Source: SKVR01 sp046291875 (GTDB lineage: Bacteria > Bacteroidota > Bacteroidia > Bacteroidales > UBA7960). From it: a DNA stretch of 64,000 nucleotides. Each line of letters opens with the position of its first letter. The first letter of the stretch is position 1. Of the stretch, positions 9,896 through 19,079 are shown in pieces. Location of the stretch: the NCBI GenBank assembly GCA_046291875.1, contig JBKBSF010000023.1, forward strand, positions 8,489 to 72,488, in the 5' to 3' direction. The notes under the pieces were generated by a model. It saw nothing but the letters and a program-made list of their open reading frames with translations, did not search any database and was not told where the DNA came from. The position numbers and the translations under genes are program-made.

Positions 9896-10237
9896 ATGGA
9901 TATTGAAAAAAAAGCGGACGAAACCCGGGAAGATATGTTTGTGGAGTTGTCGCTGGAGGAGGGGGTTTTTAAAACCACCACCAACAAAATGTACCGGCAA
10001 CGCAAACCATGGGAACCCATTAACCCGGCAATACTAAGATCCTTTATGCCGGGAAATATACCTGAGATCTTCGTCAAGCCTGGCGATAAGGTTAAGGAAG
10101 GAGACAAACTCCTGATCCTTGAGGCCATGAAAATGAAAAATGTGATCATTGCCCCCTTTGATGGAGCTGTTAAAGCTATCAACGTGAAGCTGGGCGATAC
10201 CGTTCCGAAGAATTTCGCACTTCTGGAGCTGGAATAA
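9896..10237 (+). CDS. Biotin carboxyl carrier protein subunit
   Basis: 113 residues. The C-terminal 75 residues form a biotinyl/lipoyl domain with the biotin-acceptor motif EAMKMKN and the flanking PGDKVKEGD and APFDGAV turns. The N-terminal about 45 residues are charged and unrelated to the usual Ala/Pro-rich linker of decarboxylase gamma subunits. It carries carboxyl groups to or from the carboxyltransferase encoded just upstream. A strong terminator follows, closing a two-gene operon. Confidence 0.9.
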   Translation: MDIEKKADETREDMFVELSLEEGVFKTTTNKMYRQRKPWEPINPAILRSFMPGNIPEIFVKPGDKVKEGDKLLILEAMKMKNVIIAPFDGAVKAINVKLGDTVPKNFALLELE

Positions 10238-10259
10238 ACCATCTTTTTGCTATAATCAT

Positions 10260-10307
10260 GTTTCAGCCAAAATATTTGCCCATGCAGTATTTTGGCTGAA
10301 ACTTTTT
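10260..10307 (+). terminator. Rho-independent terminator after the carboxylase pair
   Basis: Perfect 15-bp stem GTTTCAGCCAAAATA / TATTTTGGCTGAAAC around a 13-nt loop, then a run of five T. It ends the transcript of the carboxyltransferase and carrier genes, 22 bp past the carrier stop. Confidence 0.85.
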
Positions 10308-10317
10308 CTGGAACGCT

Positions 10318-10905
10318 ATGCTTAAAATTGTTTTTGCCACCCACAACCCTCACAAACTTTATGAGGTAAAGGCCATGCTACCTGCCAGTGTTGAGTTGCT
10401 GGGCCTTCATGATCTCAATTTCACGGAAGAGGTTCCTGAAACCCAGCCTACCCTGGAAGGAAATGCTTTGCAGAAAGCTCGCTATGTGCATGAGCGCCTG
10501 GGCTGCAATTGCTTTGCTGATGATACCGGGCTGGAGGTGGAAGCCCTGGATGGAGCCCCGGGGGTGATTTCCGCCCGCTATGCGGGTGATCATAAAAACA
10601 GTGAAGACAACATCGACAAACTATTGTTGCAACTGGAAGGCAAAGCCTCCCGAAGGGCACGTTTCAGAACCGTCATCGCACTGATCATCCAGGGGGAGGA
10701 GATGCTCTTTGAAGGAATTGTGGAAGGAGAGATCATCCGGGATAGAAGGGGAGCAGAGGGTTTTGGCTACGATCCGGTTTTCGTTCCTCAGGGTCATTCA
10801 CAAACCTTCGCCCAGATGCCACTCGAACTGAAAAACACCTTAAGCCACCGCTTCCGTGCAGTGAAAATGCTGGCCGAATATCTTATGTCGGTAAATTACC
10901 TGTAG
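10318..10905 (+). CDS. rdgB: XTP/dITP diphosphatase (RdgB/HAM1 family)
   Basis: 195 residues, full length. N-terminal FATHNPHK is the family substrate-binding motif; FADDTGLEVEALDGAPG with SARYAG, and FGYDPVF with SHR near the C-terminus, are the other conserved blocks. The enzyme hydrolyses XTP, ITP and their deoxy forms to the monophosphates and keeps damaged purines out of DNA and RNA. It starts just behind the preceding terminator and runs convergent with the D-Ala-D-Ala ligase gene, with 7 bp between the two stops. Confidence 0.95.
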   Translation: MLKIVFATHNPHKLYEVKAMLPASVELLGLHDLNFTEEVPETQPTLEGNALQKARYVHERLGCNCFADDTGLEVEALDGAPGVISARYAGDHKNSEDNIDKLLLQLEGKASRRARFRTVIALIIQGEEMLFEGIVEGEIIRDRRGAEGFGYDPVFVPQGHSQTFAQMPLELKNTLSHRFRAVKMLAEYLMSVNYL

Positions 10906-10912
10906 CCAGCAA

Positions 10913-11902
10913 TTATTGGGCTGCCAGGGCTTCTTCAATTACATCGGTAAAAAGCTGTTGCAGACTGATCCCCACATGGGCAGCCTGCTGTGGTACAATG
11001 CTTCGCTCCGACATACCCGGGGTAATGTTGGCTTCCAGGAAAAACAATTCACCTTTGCTGTAGATGTAGTCGAGCCTGCAAATCCCTCTGAGTTCAAACT
11101 TTTTATACAGAAATGCAGTGGTTTGCTGCACTCTGTGGGTTACCTCATCGGGTACCCGTGCCGGTGTAATCTCATCGGCTGCTCCCTGCGTATACTTTGC
11201 CTGATAGTCGAAAAAACGTGCCTCGGTTTTGCTCACAATTTCGGTAACAGGCAGCACCTGCACTTCACCTTTTTTCATATAAGCACCACAGGTAAGTTCA
11301 ATTCCTTCGATATACTCCTCGATAAGAGCTTCGTTGTCGTGTTGCAGACACAGATCAATGGCAGGCAAAAGCTCATCTGGGTTCTTTACGAAAGAGGTAC
11401 CCAGGCTGGATCCCCCCTTATTGGGCTTTACAAAAACGGGCAGATCAACGTGCTGCATTACTTCTGCCGGGGTAGCGGGTTTCTGATCACGGGTCAGTTT
11501 CACCGATCGTGCCACCTTTATGCCCCAATGGCCGGCCAGACTGTTGCAGAAGTGCTTGTTGAAAGTAAGGGAGCACTGCAACAACCCTGAAGTGGTGTAA
11601 GGAATCCCCAGAAGATCCAGATAGCCCTGCAACTTCCCATCTTCACCCGGAGTACCATGAATGGTAATAAGGGCACAATCAAACAACACCTTCTCCCCTT
11701 GGTGCTGCACTGAGAAATCGTTTTTATCAACAGGGTGCTCCACTCCCTGATCGTCAATGAACAGCCATTTCTTGTTGCTGATCACAATCAGGTAAACCCT
11801 GAACTTTTCTTTATCAAGATTTTGTGCAATAATTCTGGCAGAATTGACCGAAATTACATACTCTCCGGAGTCGCCTCCTGCAACAAGCGCTATATTCTTC
11901 AT
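10913..11902 (-). CDS. ddl: D-alanine--D-alanine ligase
   Basis: Start set at 11902 (MKNIALVAGGDSGEYVIS), which fits the family N-terminus and lies about 20 nt below a TAACTTTG promoter element; the frame stays open 35 codons upstream but without family match. 329 residues. ATP-grasp enzyme: N-terminal HGTPGEDG, central FVKPNKGGSSLGTSFV, EEYIEGIE, and C-terminal LEANITPGMSERS. It joins two D-Ala for peptidoglycan precursors in the cytoplasm. It is divergent from a PASTA-domain gene, and RluD follows that gene; ddl, PASTA and rluD often sit together in Bacteroidota. Confidence 0.95.
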   Translation of the reverse strand: MKNIALVAGGDSGEYVISVNSARIIAQNLDKEKFRVYLIVISNKKWLFIDDQGVEHPVDKNDFSVQHQGEKVLFDCALITIHGTPGEDGKLQGYLDLLGIPYTTSGLLQCSLTFNKHFCNSLAGHWGIKVARSVKLTRDQKPATPAEVMQHVDLPVFVKPNKGGSSLGTSFVKNPDELLPAIDLCLQHDNEALIEEYIEGIELTCGAYMKKGEVQVLPVTEIVSKTEARFFDYQAKYTQGAADEITPARVPDEVTHRVQQTTAFLYKKFELRGICRLDYIYSKGELFFLEANITPGMSERSIVPQQAAHVGISLQQLFTDVIEEALAAQ

Positions 11903-11922
11903 AGATTCAGAAAATAATTGCA

Positions 11923-11954
11923 CAAAGTTAACAGACTTGCCCATTCCATCGCAA
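11923..11954 (-). promoter_or_regulatory. Promoter of ddl
   Basis: On the minus strand TTG (11952-11954) is followed after 21 nt by TAACTTTG (11923-11930), close to the Bacteroidota consensus. Predicted start of transcription is about 15 nt before the chosen ddl ATG. Confidence 0.6.
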
Positions 11955-12035
11955 TACACGGAATGAAAAAGAGTTTCCATACTACCCATATTACACAACA
12001 TGCTCAAATCGCGAAAATAATCGTCAATTAATTAT

Positions 12036-12043
12036 TAATTTTG
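12036..12043 (+). promoter_or_regulatory. Putative -7 element for the PASTA-protein gene
   Basis: TAATTTTG, matching TAnnTTTG, 22 nt before the ATG at 12066. No clear -33 element was seen. Confidence 0.45.
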
Positions 12044-12065
12044 AGGCTGAAAAAAATCACCACTC

Positions 12066-13091
12066 ATGAGTATACTTTCCTTTCTGAAAAGCAAAACCTT
12101 TCGATATCATGTTTTATACGCCATAGCAGCGGTTATCGTATTGCTGTGGTTGTCGCTCAAGGTTCTTGACATATACACCATGCATGGCCGCACCATTGAA
12201 GTACCCAACCTTGATGGGCTACAGACCGAACAGGCAGAGCGGATGCTTCGGCGGGCCAATCTCAGGGCGGTTATCAATGATAGTATCTTCGACAGTCAGC
12301 GCGAAAAAGGAACCATCGCATCGCAAAATCCCGCACCTGGCATAGCTGTTAAGAAAAACAGGACCGTATATCTTACTACTGTAGCCATCTTACCCGAGAT
12401 GGTTGCCATGCCCGATCTTACCGATCTTTCGTTGCGCCAGGCACTGGCCGTACTGGAGACCTACGGATTGAAACCCGGAAGACTGGAGTATGTGCCCAAT
12501 ATTGCCCTTAATGCGGTGCTGCAGCAGAAATTTAACCGGGCCACCATTGAGGCAGGCACCCTGGTAGAAAAAGGTACCGCCATTGATCTGGTACTTGGCG
12601 ACGGAGCGGGCACTTCCGACAACCAGGTGCTGGTTCCCTTACTTATTGGCAAAACCCGTGAAGAAGCCATCCAGTTGCTCAACAGCTCATCGTTGAACCT
12701 GGGCCAGGAGATATTCCTCGACGACGATCAGGAAGACCTCAGGGTGTACCGTCAAAGCCCCAGCGTGCAGCAACGGCGCCTAAGGGTAAGCCCCGGAACT
12801 GCTGTGGACCTGTACTACAGATCTGCTGCTGCTTTCGATTTCGACACCTACCTGGCAGAAAACCTTTCGGTGACCACCCCCGACCTTACAGGAAAAACAC
12901 CTGAAGAAGTTTTTAAAATACTTCAGGATAATTTCCTTGTACTCGACAAAGAGGTTTACGAATTCAATGTACCGGCAAGCCAGGCAAGGGTTTTCAGACA
13001 AGACCCCGATGCCCTGGATCAGCCACAGGTAACCCGGGGTACTCGATTCAATATTTGGTACAGGAGAATTGAAGATTTCGACCGCCAGTAA
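12066..13091 (+). CDS. Membrane-anchored PASTA-domain protein
   Basis: 341 residues. A short cytoplasmic N-terminus, one transmembrane helix (about 16-38, AIAAVIVLLWLSL), then PASTA repeats: about 43-112 (VPNLDGLQTEQAERML), 115-185 (MPDLTDLSLRQALAVL), 190-260 (VPLLIGKTREEAIQLL) and a last one at 272-341 (TPDLTGKTPEEVF). PASTA domains in general bind uncrosslinked peptidoglycan or pack together as spacers. There is no kinase or transpeptidase domain, which is the normal state for this Bacteroidota protein. Its place between ddl and rluD points to a cell-wall role, still undefined. Confidence 0.88.
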   Translation: MSILSFLKSKTFRYHVLYAIAAVIVLLWLSLKVLDIYTMHGRTIEVPNLDGLQTEQAERMLRRANLRAVINDSIFDSQREKGTIASQNPAPGIAVKKNRTVYLTTVAILPEMVAMPDLTDLSLRQALAVLETYGLKPGRLEYVPNIALNAVLQQKFNRATIEAGTLVEKGTAIDLVLGDGAGTSDNQVLVPLLIGKTREEAIQLLNSSSLNLGQEIFLDDDQEDLRVYRQSPSVQQRRLRVSPGTAVDLYYRSAAAFDFDTYLAENLSVTTPDLTGKTPEEVFKILQDNFLVLDKEVYEFNVPASQARVFRQDPDALDQPQVTRGTRFNIWYRRIEDFDRQ

Positions 13092-13250
13092 CCTCGCTTT
13101 TTTTAGCCTTAACATACAATAATCAGGGGCTAAAAGTGTTAGTATGGGTAAGTTGCTCAAACCCGAATCAGCCTGTTAAGCTGCTGCAATATCCCGGGCA
13201 AACAGCCCCTTTCAAACGCCAATGAAGAAACATCAGCTGAAGCCAAGACC

Positions 13251-15215
13251 ATGATAAAACCTTTTTTCCTCCTTACAACACTAATCATCTTTTGTGTATT
13301 GCCAGCCAGCTCTCAGGAGATCCTTCAGTCGTTGGTTCAGAATCCGGAAAAATCCCAATCCAGCCACAAAAGCAGCCCCAAAGATGCTGTTTCCACCCCC
13401 CTTACCTTGCCTTTTCACGAAGACTTTTCTCACAAGGGGCCTTACCCTGATCATCGCCTCTGGGCCGATAGTTTCGTATTTGTAAATTCAAGTTTTGCCA
13501 GGTTTCCTGTTACCAATGGCACAGCTACTTTTGATGCACTCAACCAACGGGGAGCCATTTATGAGCAAGCTTCGGAGACCCCTTTTCAGTTTACCGCCGA
13601 TTTTCTCACCTCGCAGCCCATACGGCTGGATTCGGTTTTCAGCCCCGCCCCTATGGCCCTGACCCCTGCCGACAGTATTATCCTTACGTTCTATTTCCAA
13701 CCCCAGGGTATGGGAAGTGCTCCCCGCCAAAGAGATTCTCTTGCACTGGAATTTCTGCATACCCCCGGATACTACATGCCTGACCCTGAAAACGAGGGTG
13801 AAGACCTATGGGTGGAGGATCTTTGGATAAGGGTGTGGAGCACCACAGGCACTACACTGAATGAGTTTTACCAGGCCAACAATAACCAGTGGTTTAAAAG
13901 AATTGCTATTGCCGTTGAGGACGTGGAATATTTCAGACCCGATTTCCGGTTCCGGTTCCGCAATTATGCAAGCTTCCCCATTGCCAAAACCCCATCCAAT
14001 TTCGCCGGAAACACAAGCATCTGGAATATCGACTACATTTCGCTCGATTTTGGAAGAAGCTCTGCAGATCCTTACTACTACGATATTGCTTTTGCGGCCC
14101 CGGCACAATCGATCCTAAGAAACTATCAGGCTATGCCATGGAAACAATACATCGCCAACCCACAGCAAAGCCTCAGGGTTCGCTTCGACAACACCATTAC
14201 CAACCTCAACAATGTTACCCACAATTATTTCTATGGATATTTTATCCAGGATGAGACCGGAACCACCATCCGGAATTATGTGGGTAATTTCTGGAATATT
14301 GCCCCTTTTTCCACTTCTGGTTACCAGAACTATGCGCCCCACACCAACCCATTGGTGTTAGCCAACCCCTTTCCTGTGGCACCTGCCAAAGCCAGGCAAT
14401 TTACCATCACACACTTCATAAGGGAGGGACAGACCGGCGATGACAACCGCCGCAACGACACCATCCGCTTCAGGCAGATCTTCGATAATTATTATGCCTA
14501 TGATGATGGCACCCCCGAAAGTGGCTACGGTCTGGTTGGCAACCAGGCCCGGGGAGCAGTGCGTTTTATTCTCAACCAGCCCGACACCCTTACTGCTGTA
14601 AGGTTCTTCTTCAACCCTACCCTGGGCAACCAGAACCAGCGAAACTTTATCCTCACCATCTGGAAAGACCTTGACCCGGAAATCATCCTCTACGAATCTG
14701 CGGTGGTAAGTACAACCTTTCCTGAAGGGATCAACACGTTTGCAGAATACCCCCTGGATTTCCCTTTGATTGTTTCCGACACCCTGTATGTTGGCTGGAG
14801 GCAAATCACCAACGATTTTCTTAATATTGGTTTTGATGCCAGTAACAATGCAGGCGCACATATCTTTTACAATACCTCTGGAGAGTGGTTGCCCACTATT
14901 TTCCAGGGGGCACTTATGATCCGCCCTGTTTTTGGGGAGGCTTTTTTCACCTCCACCCCTGCTCTCCAGCCTCAGCAATTCAGCATCTATCCCAATCCCG
15001 TAAGGGGAAATACGCTCCAGGTTCAGCCAGACATCCACCAACAATACCCGGGTGCAAACCTGAGTGTTTTTGATGCTACAGGACGATTGCTGGGCACCTT
15101 TCCCCTGCAGGACCAAAATGATATCTCTGCATTGCCCAACGGTATGTATCTTATACGAATCAGCGATGCTGCCGGCAATTCGCTGCAAACCACGAAACTT
15201 ATCATTGCCCGATAA
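13251..15215 (+). CDS. Secreted protein with type IX (Por) C-terminal sorting domain, function unknown
   Basis: 654 residues. Signal peptide 1-21 (ends PASSQ), then a long beta-rich body with no catalytic motif I recognise, and a C-terminal sorting domain of about 80 residues (FSIYPNPVRGN, GRLLGTFPL, LPNGMYLIRI, TTKLIIAR). An early stretch, LPFHEDFSHKGPYPD, is common in surface proteins of this kind. Expected to be exported and attached to the cell surface. It sits between the PASTA gene (159 bp upstream) and rluD (12 bp downstream), so it probably shares a transcript with rluD. Confidence 0.85.
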   Translation: MIKPFFLLTTLIIFCVLPASSQEILQSLVQNPEKSQSSHKSSPKDAVSTPLTLPFHEDFSHKGPYPDHRLWADSFVFVNSSFARFPVTNGTATFDALNQRGAIYEQASETPFQFTADFLTSQPIRLDSVFSPAPMALTPADSIILTFYFQPQGMGSAPRQRDSLALEFLHTPGYYMPDPENEGEDLWVEDLWIRVWSTTGTTLNEFYQANNNQWFKRIAIAVEDVEYFRPDFRFRFRNYASFPIAKTPSNFAGNTSIWNIDYISLDFGRSSADPYYYDIAFAAPAQSILRNYQAMPWKQYIANPQQSLRVRFDNTITNLNNVTHNYFYGYFIQDETGTTIRNYVGNFWNIAPFSTSGYQNYAPHTNPLVLANPFPVAPAKARQFTITHFIREGQTGDDNRRNDTIRFRQIFDNYYAYDDGTPESGYGLVGNQARGAVRFILNQPDTLTAVRFFFNPTLGNQNQRNFILTIWKDLDPEIILYESAVVSTTFPEGINTFAEYPLDFPLIVSDTLYVGWRQITNDFLNIGFDASNNAGAHIFYNTSGEWLPTIFQGALMIRPVFGEAFFTSTPALQPQQFSIYPNPVRGNTLQVQPDIHQQYPGANLSVFDATGRLLGTFPLQDQNDISALPNGMYLIRISDAAGNSLQTTKLIIAR

Positions 15216-15227
15216 TAAACTTACCAC

Positions 15228-16343
15228 ATGACCCACCCCCAGGACGACAATTTCTTTGAAGACGACGAACTAAAAAACGAAGGAGAAGAACAGGAGTTAT
15301 TTGAACATTTTCGCTTTGTTGCCGACAAAGGACAAGGGTTGCTGCGTATCGACAAATTCCTGATGGCCCGCATGGAATCTACCAGCCGCAACAAAATTCA
15401 AAATGCAGCCAAGGCAGGTAACATCCTGGTGAACGACAAACCTGTTAAGGCAAATTATAAAGTAAAGCCTCAGGATGTAATCACCATCGTGCTGGCTTTT
15501 CCTCCACGCGAAATAGAACTGATACCCCAGGACATCCCCATAGACATCATGTATGAGGATGACGACCTGCTTATTGTTAACAAGGTGGCAGGAATGGTAG
15601 TACACCCGGGGTATGGCAACTATACCGACACACTGGTGAATGCATTGGTTTTCCATTTCAGGGATCTTCCCATGCAAAACAACGAACCTGTGAAGCCGGG
15701 GTTGGTGCATCGTATAGACAAAAACACATCGGGGATCCTGTTGATCGCTAAAACCGAGCTGGCTCAGACCAGACTGGCAAAGCTGTTTTTCGACCGAAGC
15801 ATCGACAGGCTCTACCATGCCCTGGTATGGGGAGATATCAAGCAGGAAGAAGGAACCATTACCGGGCAAATCGGGCGGAGCCTGAAGAACCGGCAGGTAA
15901 TGGATGTTTTCCCCAATGGCGATTATGGCAAACCCGCCATTACACATTACCGTGTGCTGGAGCGCTTTGGCTATGTAACCCTTGTGGAGTGCAAGCTCGA
16001 AACAGGCCGAACACACCAGATAAGGGCCCACTTCAGGTACATTGGCCACCCCTTGTTCAATGACGAAACCTATGGAGGCGATCGCATCCTGAAGGGTACC
16101 ACTTTTGCCAAATACAAGCAGTTTGTGCAAAACTGCTTCAAGGTTTGCCCTCGACATGCCTTACATGCCAAAACACTGGGTTTTGTGCACCCTACCACAC
16201 ACAAGCCCATGTTTTTCGACTCTGAGCTCGCTCCGGATATGCAACAGTTGATTGAAAAATGGAGGCACTACGCCCGGCATAAAGCCTTTGAAGAAACAGA
16301 AGGCCCTGCAGAAACTGATCCTTCTGCAGAGCCTATTGATTAA
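15228..16343 (+). CDS. rluD: Large-subunit rRNA pseudouridine synthase, RluD type
   Basis: 371 residues. N-terminal S4 RNA-binding domain (about 35-100; LRIDKFLMARMEST, ILVNDKPVKANYKVKPQD) followed by the RluA-family catalytic domain with the motif HRIDKNTSG, whose Asp is the nucleophile, and the conserved ETGRTHQIRAHF. The enzyme converts specific uridines in helix 69 of 23S rRNA to pseudouridine. An acidic N-terminal tail (DDNFFEDDELKNEGEEQE) and an acidic C-terminal tail extend the core. It starts 12 bp after the preceding stop, so it is likely cotranscribed. Confidence 0.94.
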   Translation: MTHPQDDNFFEDDELKNEGEEQELFEHFRFVADKGQGLLRIDKFLMARMESTSRNKIQNAAKAGNILVNDKPVKANYKVKPQDVITIVLAFPPREIELIPQDIPIDIMYEDDDLLIVNKVAGMVVHPGYGNYTDTLVNALVFHFRDLPMQNNEPVKPGLVHRIDKNTSGILLIAKTELAQTRLAKLFFDRSIDRLYHALVWGDIKQEEGTITGQIGRSLKNRQVMDVFPNGDYGKPAITHYRVLERFGYVTLVECKLETGRTHQIRAHFRYIGHPLFNDETYGGDRILKGTTFAKYKQFVQNCFKVCPRHALHAKTLGFVHPTTHKPMFFDSELAPDMQQLIEKWRHYARHKAFEETEGPAETDPSAEPID

Positions 16344-16359
16344 TTATGCACCAATTCCT

Positions 16360-18804
16360 TTAGATCTTCAGGCGCAATCCCATCAGGAAATGACGGCCCG
16401 CCTGGGGGAAATAACCATCATCGAGCGTTTGCACCAGGCCATCTACAGCACCTTTGTATACCCATGCATTGGTAATGTATTGCTCAGCCAGCAAATTGCA
16501 GATGCCAAAGGTCAGCTCCAGTTGCCGGAAAAGACCATTCTCCAACGACCACCCAAACAACAGGTCATTTACCAGGTAAGGATCCAGCATTCTGTTGGCA
16601 TTGCTGGTATTATCAATGTACTGCTTGCCCACATACTTGGAAATCAGATTTACAGAGAAAGCAGGCAGAGGTCTGATTTCCAGTTTACTTGCAGCCACAA
16701 CCGAGGGAGAGAAGGCGATATCTGTATTGGAATAGGTTTGCTGGTGAGTGGCTTCACCAAGCCAGTTGCCATCGGCATCGTACTCGTCAGAAAACTCAAC
16801 AAACTCGCGGATCTTGTTTTGGCTGAGTGTAATATTGCCAGACCACCCGAGCAACCTGGAGAAACGATAAGCCCCTTCCAGCTCCACTCCTACCCTGTAG
16901 CTCCTGTCGATGTTGGTTCTGGAGAAACCTCCCACATCGTTGATCTGTCCGGTAAGTACCAACTGATCCTTATAGTCCATAAGATAGAGGTTGGCGGCAA
17001 GCAGGGTTTTTGAAGTATTCATTCGCCAGCCCAGTTCAACATTGCGAAGGGTTTCGTGGCGGGGTCTGCTATCGGGAGAAGACTCGGTAAAATCGCGTCG
17101 AACAGGCTCGCGATTGCTCATCCCGGCGAAAAGTGAAAGGGTTTGCCCCTCGTTCATTTGCCACATAAAGCCGGTCTTGGGGTTCCAGAAATGAAAAACC
17201 GCTGTTTGGTCCACATTCACCACCTCATTGTTTACCATGGCCCTGCCCACAAAAGTGTAGTTGATATGGCGATACTGCTGGTCGAGGTAAAAATACAATT
17301 GCGGGTTGAGCTCAAAGTTGAACTTCAGGAAAGAGTTAAAATCCTTCTTCTCAGCTCCATTATCGTAATACCTGTGATTTTTGTCAAAATCAGTTGCCAA
17401 CCTGGCCCAGATGATCTTTCCGAAATGATCTCCTTCGTAGATATTGTATCCACCCCCCCACACAGCGTTTAATCCTTGCCGTCCGGAGTAGTCCAGCGCC
17501 CAGGTCAAACCGTAGAAATGGTTGTCGAGCCAACGTTGTCTTACAAGGTCTGTACGTGAGAAAACCTGGTTGTCGATCACCACATTGGGCAATCCGTAAC
17601 GCGAGAACCGGTCGTTTTGCCGGTATTGCTCGTAGTAGCCTCTGCCGTAGGTATAATGCAAAGAGGTATTGGCTACCCAATTGAGCCCCAGCCGGTGCGT
17701 TACATGCAGCTGGTAATGATCCTGCTGGTAGTTATCGGTTTCATTCTCATAAAACCGCATATTGCCCTCTGTGTCAAAGTACATCCCTGAGGGGTTAAAT
17801 GTTCTCTGACTTTCGAGCATTGAACCGGGCACTCCATTCCAGGCCTGGTAGGTGGTTTCCTTTCCGCTAAAGGTAATGGCCTGAACCACTGTATTTGCAC
17901 CATAATATCCCCCTGAAAGGTAAAATGATTTCAGATCAGAGAAAGATCTGTCAATGTATCCATCGGAGCTTATCCTGGATAGCCTTCCATCAAATGCCCA
18001 CCTCTGAGCCATCAGCCCAGTGCCAAAGTTGGCAGTATTGCGCAGAGTATTGAAAGAACCTCCACTGGTAACGATCTCTGCATACGGATCGGCATTGAGG
18101 CCGGTAGTAGACAAACTTATGGTAGCTCCAAAAGCGGCAGCACCGTGTGTACTGGTACCCACTCCTCGCTGTATCTGGATATTTTCGGTGGAGGAAGCAA
18201 TGTCGGGCATATTGACCCACCAAACCCCATGCGACTCTGCATCATTTATGGGAACACCATTGAGGGTAACATTGATCCTTGAATTGTCGCTTCCTCTGAT
18301 GTTCATCCAGGTATAACCAATGCCGGCACCGGCATCAGAACTGGTAATCAGGCTGGGGGTAAGAGACAAAAGAAAAGGGAGATCCTGCCCCAGATTGCGG
18401 GCTGCAATTTCGCTGGCCGACACATTGGTATGGGTTGAGGGAGTGCGGCTGTCGGCCCGGGTGGCCTGTACAATTACTTCCTGCGACATCAGCATCGATC
18501 GCTCCAGGCTGATAGCCAGGGGCTGATTTCCCTGAAGGCTCATATCAACCTCTACCGTTTGGGGTTCGAATCCCACAAAAGAAATCCGCAGGCTTACTAA
18601 TGGGCCGGCAATATTGCCAAAACGGAAAGTTCCGTTGCTGGAGGTATGCACCCCCTGAAATGTTCCCTCCACCATTACACTGGCCCCGGGTAAGGGGCTA
18701 CCATCGGCTGCATCTGTAACGACTCCGTGCAGCACGTTTTGTGCTGATACAGGCAAAACAAAGCAAGCCCATACAAGCAAGACAAAAAACTGTTTCATAA
18801 ACAT
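16360..18804 (-). CDS. TonB-dependent outer membrane receptor, predicted thiamin importer
   Basis: 814 residues from the ATG at 18804; a second ATG two codons later (18798) would also serve. Signal peptide about 1-21, carboxypeptidase-regulatory-like domain (about 22-105; GVVTDAADGSPLPGASV), plug domain (about 115-225; YTWMNIRGSDNSRINVTLNG) and a barrel ending in the aromatic-rich C-terminal strand. The leader carries a TPP riboswitch, which assigns the substrate: thiamin or a close relative. THI-element-controlled TonB receptors have been predicted in Bacteroides as thiamin transporters (omr1). No inner-membrane partner such as PnuT is next to it; the gene runs convergent with rluD. Confidence 0.9.
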   Translation of the reverse strand: MFMKQFFVLLVWACFVLPVSAQNVLHGVVTDAADGSPLPGASVMVEGTFQGVHTSSNGTFRFGNIAGPLVSLRISFVGFEPQTVEVDMSLQGNQPLAISLERSMLMSQEVIVQATRADSRTPSTHTNVSASEIAARNLGQDLPFLLSLTPSLITSSDAGAGIGYTWMNIRGSDNSRINVTLNGVPINDAESHGVWWVNMPDIASSTENIQIQRGVGTSTHGAAAFGATISLSTTGLNADPYAEIVTSGGSFNTLRNTANFGTGLMAQRWAFDGRLSRISSDGYIDRSFSDLKSFYLSGGYYGANTVVQAITFSGKETTYQAWNGVPGSMLESQRTFNPSGMYFDTEGNMRFYENETDNYQQDHYQLHVTHRLGLNWVANTSLHYTYGRGYYEQYRQNDRFSRYGLPNVVIDNQVFSRTDLVRQRWLDNHFYGLTWALDYSGRQGLNAVWGGGYNIYEGDHFGKIIWARLATDFDKNHRYYDNGAEKKDFNSFLKFNFELNPQLYFYLDQQYRHINYTFVGRAMVNNEVVNVDQTAVFHFWNPKTGFMWQMNEGQTLSLFAGMSNREPVRRDFTESSPDSRPRHETLRNVELGWRMNTSKTLLAANLYLMDYKDQLVLTGQINDVGGFSRTNIDRSYRVGVELEGAYRFSRLLGWSGNITLSQNKIREFVEFSDEYDADGNWLGEATHQQTYSNTDIAFSPSVVAASKLEIRPLPAFSVNLISKYVGKQYIDNTSNANRMLDPYLVNDLLFGWSLENGLFRQLELTFGICNLLAEQYITNAWVYKGAVDGLVQTLDDGYFPQAGRHFLMGLRLKI

Positions 18805-18830
18805 TTGTTAATTAATGGGTTTAACTAATA

Positions 18831-18854
18831 GAGGCTGTAGGGGTAGATAGCCTC
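18831..18854 (-). promoter_or_regulatory. Hairpin between TPP aptamer and receptor start (possible expression platform)
   Basis: On the minus strand GAGGCT pairs with AGCCTC around a 12-nt loop that contains ACCCCTA. That heptamer is perfectly complementary to the TAGGGGT of the aptamer's 5' arm (18936-18942). No T-run follows, so control at translation is more likely than termination. Confidence 0.45.
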
Positions 18855-18865
18855 CTTAAAGCTTA

Positions 18866-18946
18866 TCCCGTTCCCTTCGCCGGCATTACCCGGAGCAGGT
18901 TCAATGGGTTTGATCTCAGCCCGTTACTTTTGGGCACCCCTAGCAA
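18866..18946 (-). ncRNA. TPP riboswitch (THI element)
   Basis: On the minus strand the aptamer has all the conserved blocks in order: AGGGGTGCC, GGCTGAGAT, ACCC, GAACCTG, GGTAATGCCGGCGAAGGGA. These form the P1-P5 fork that binds thiamin pyrophosphate. It ends about 60 nt before the start of the TonB receptor gene, which would be shut down when thiamin pyrophosphate is plentiful. Confidence 0.95.
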
Positions 18947-19000
18947 GAAAAAGCAATATTCCGCCAAAAGAACTTACTACATTGCGGCTGTATTGCTGTG

Positions 19001-19008
19001 CAAAGGTA
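19001..19008 (-). promoter_or_regulatory. -7 element upstream of the TPP riboswitch
   Basis: TACCTTTG on the minus strand, about 55 nt above the aptamer. It gives a leader of roughly 190 nt that includes the whole riboswitch. Confidence 0.5.
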
Positions 19009-19079
19009 AATACTCCTGTGCAAAAAAGAAATATTTTCCTTTGTTTTTAACCTTTTCGGTGCAGTTTCACCGATTTGGC

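Noticed and set aside
11903..12007. Longer N-terminus for D-Ala-D-Ala ligase
   Set aside because: The extension has no family match and crosses the likely promoter at 11923-11954.
14358..15236. Long antisense open frame of 292 codons opposite the type IX-secreted protein
   Set aside because: No domain pattern or signal, and the plus-strand gene has clear signal peptide and sorting domain.
15297..16157. Antisense open frame of 286 codons within rluD
   Set aside because: Lies fully inside a well-conserved gene; composition is cysteine- and histidine-rich in the manner of shadow frames.
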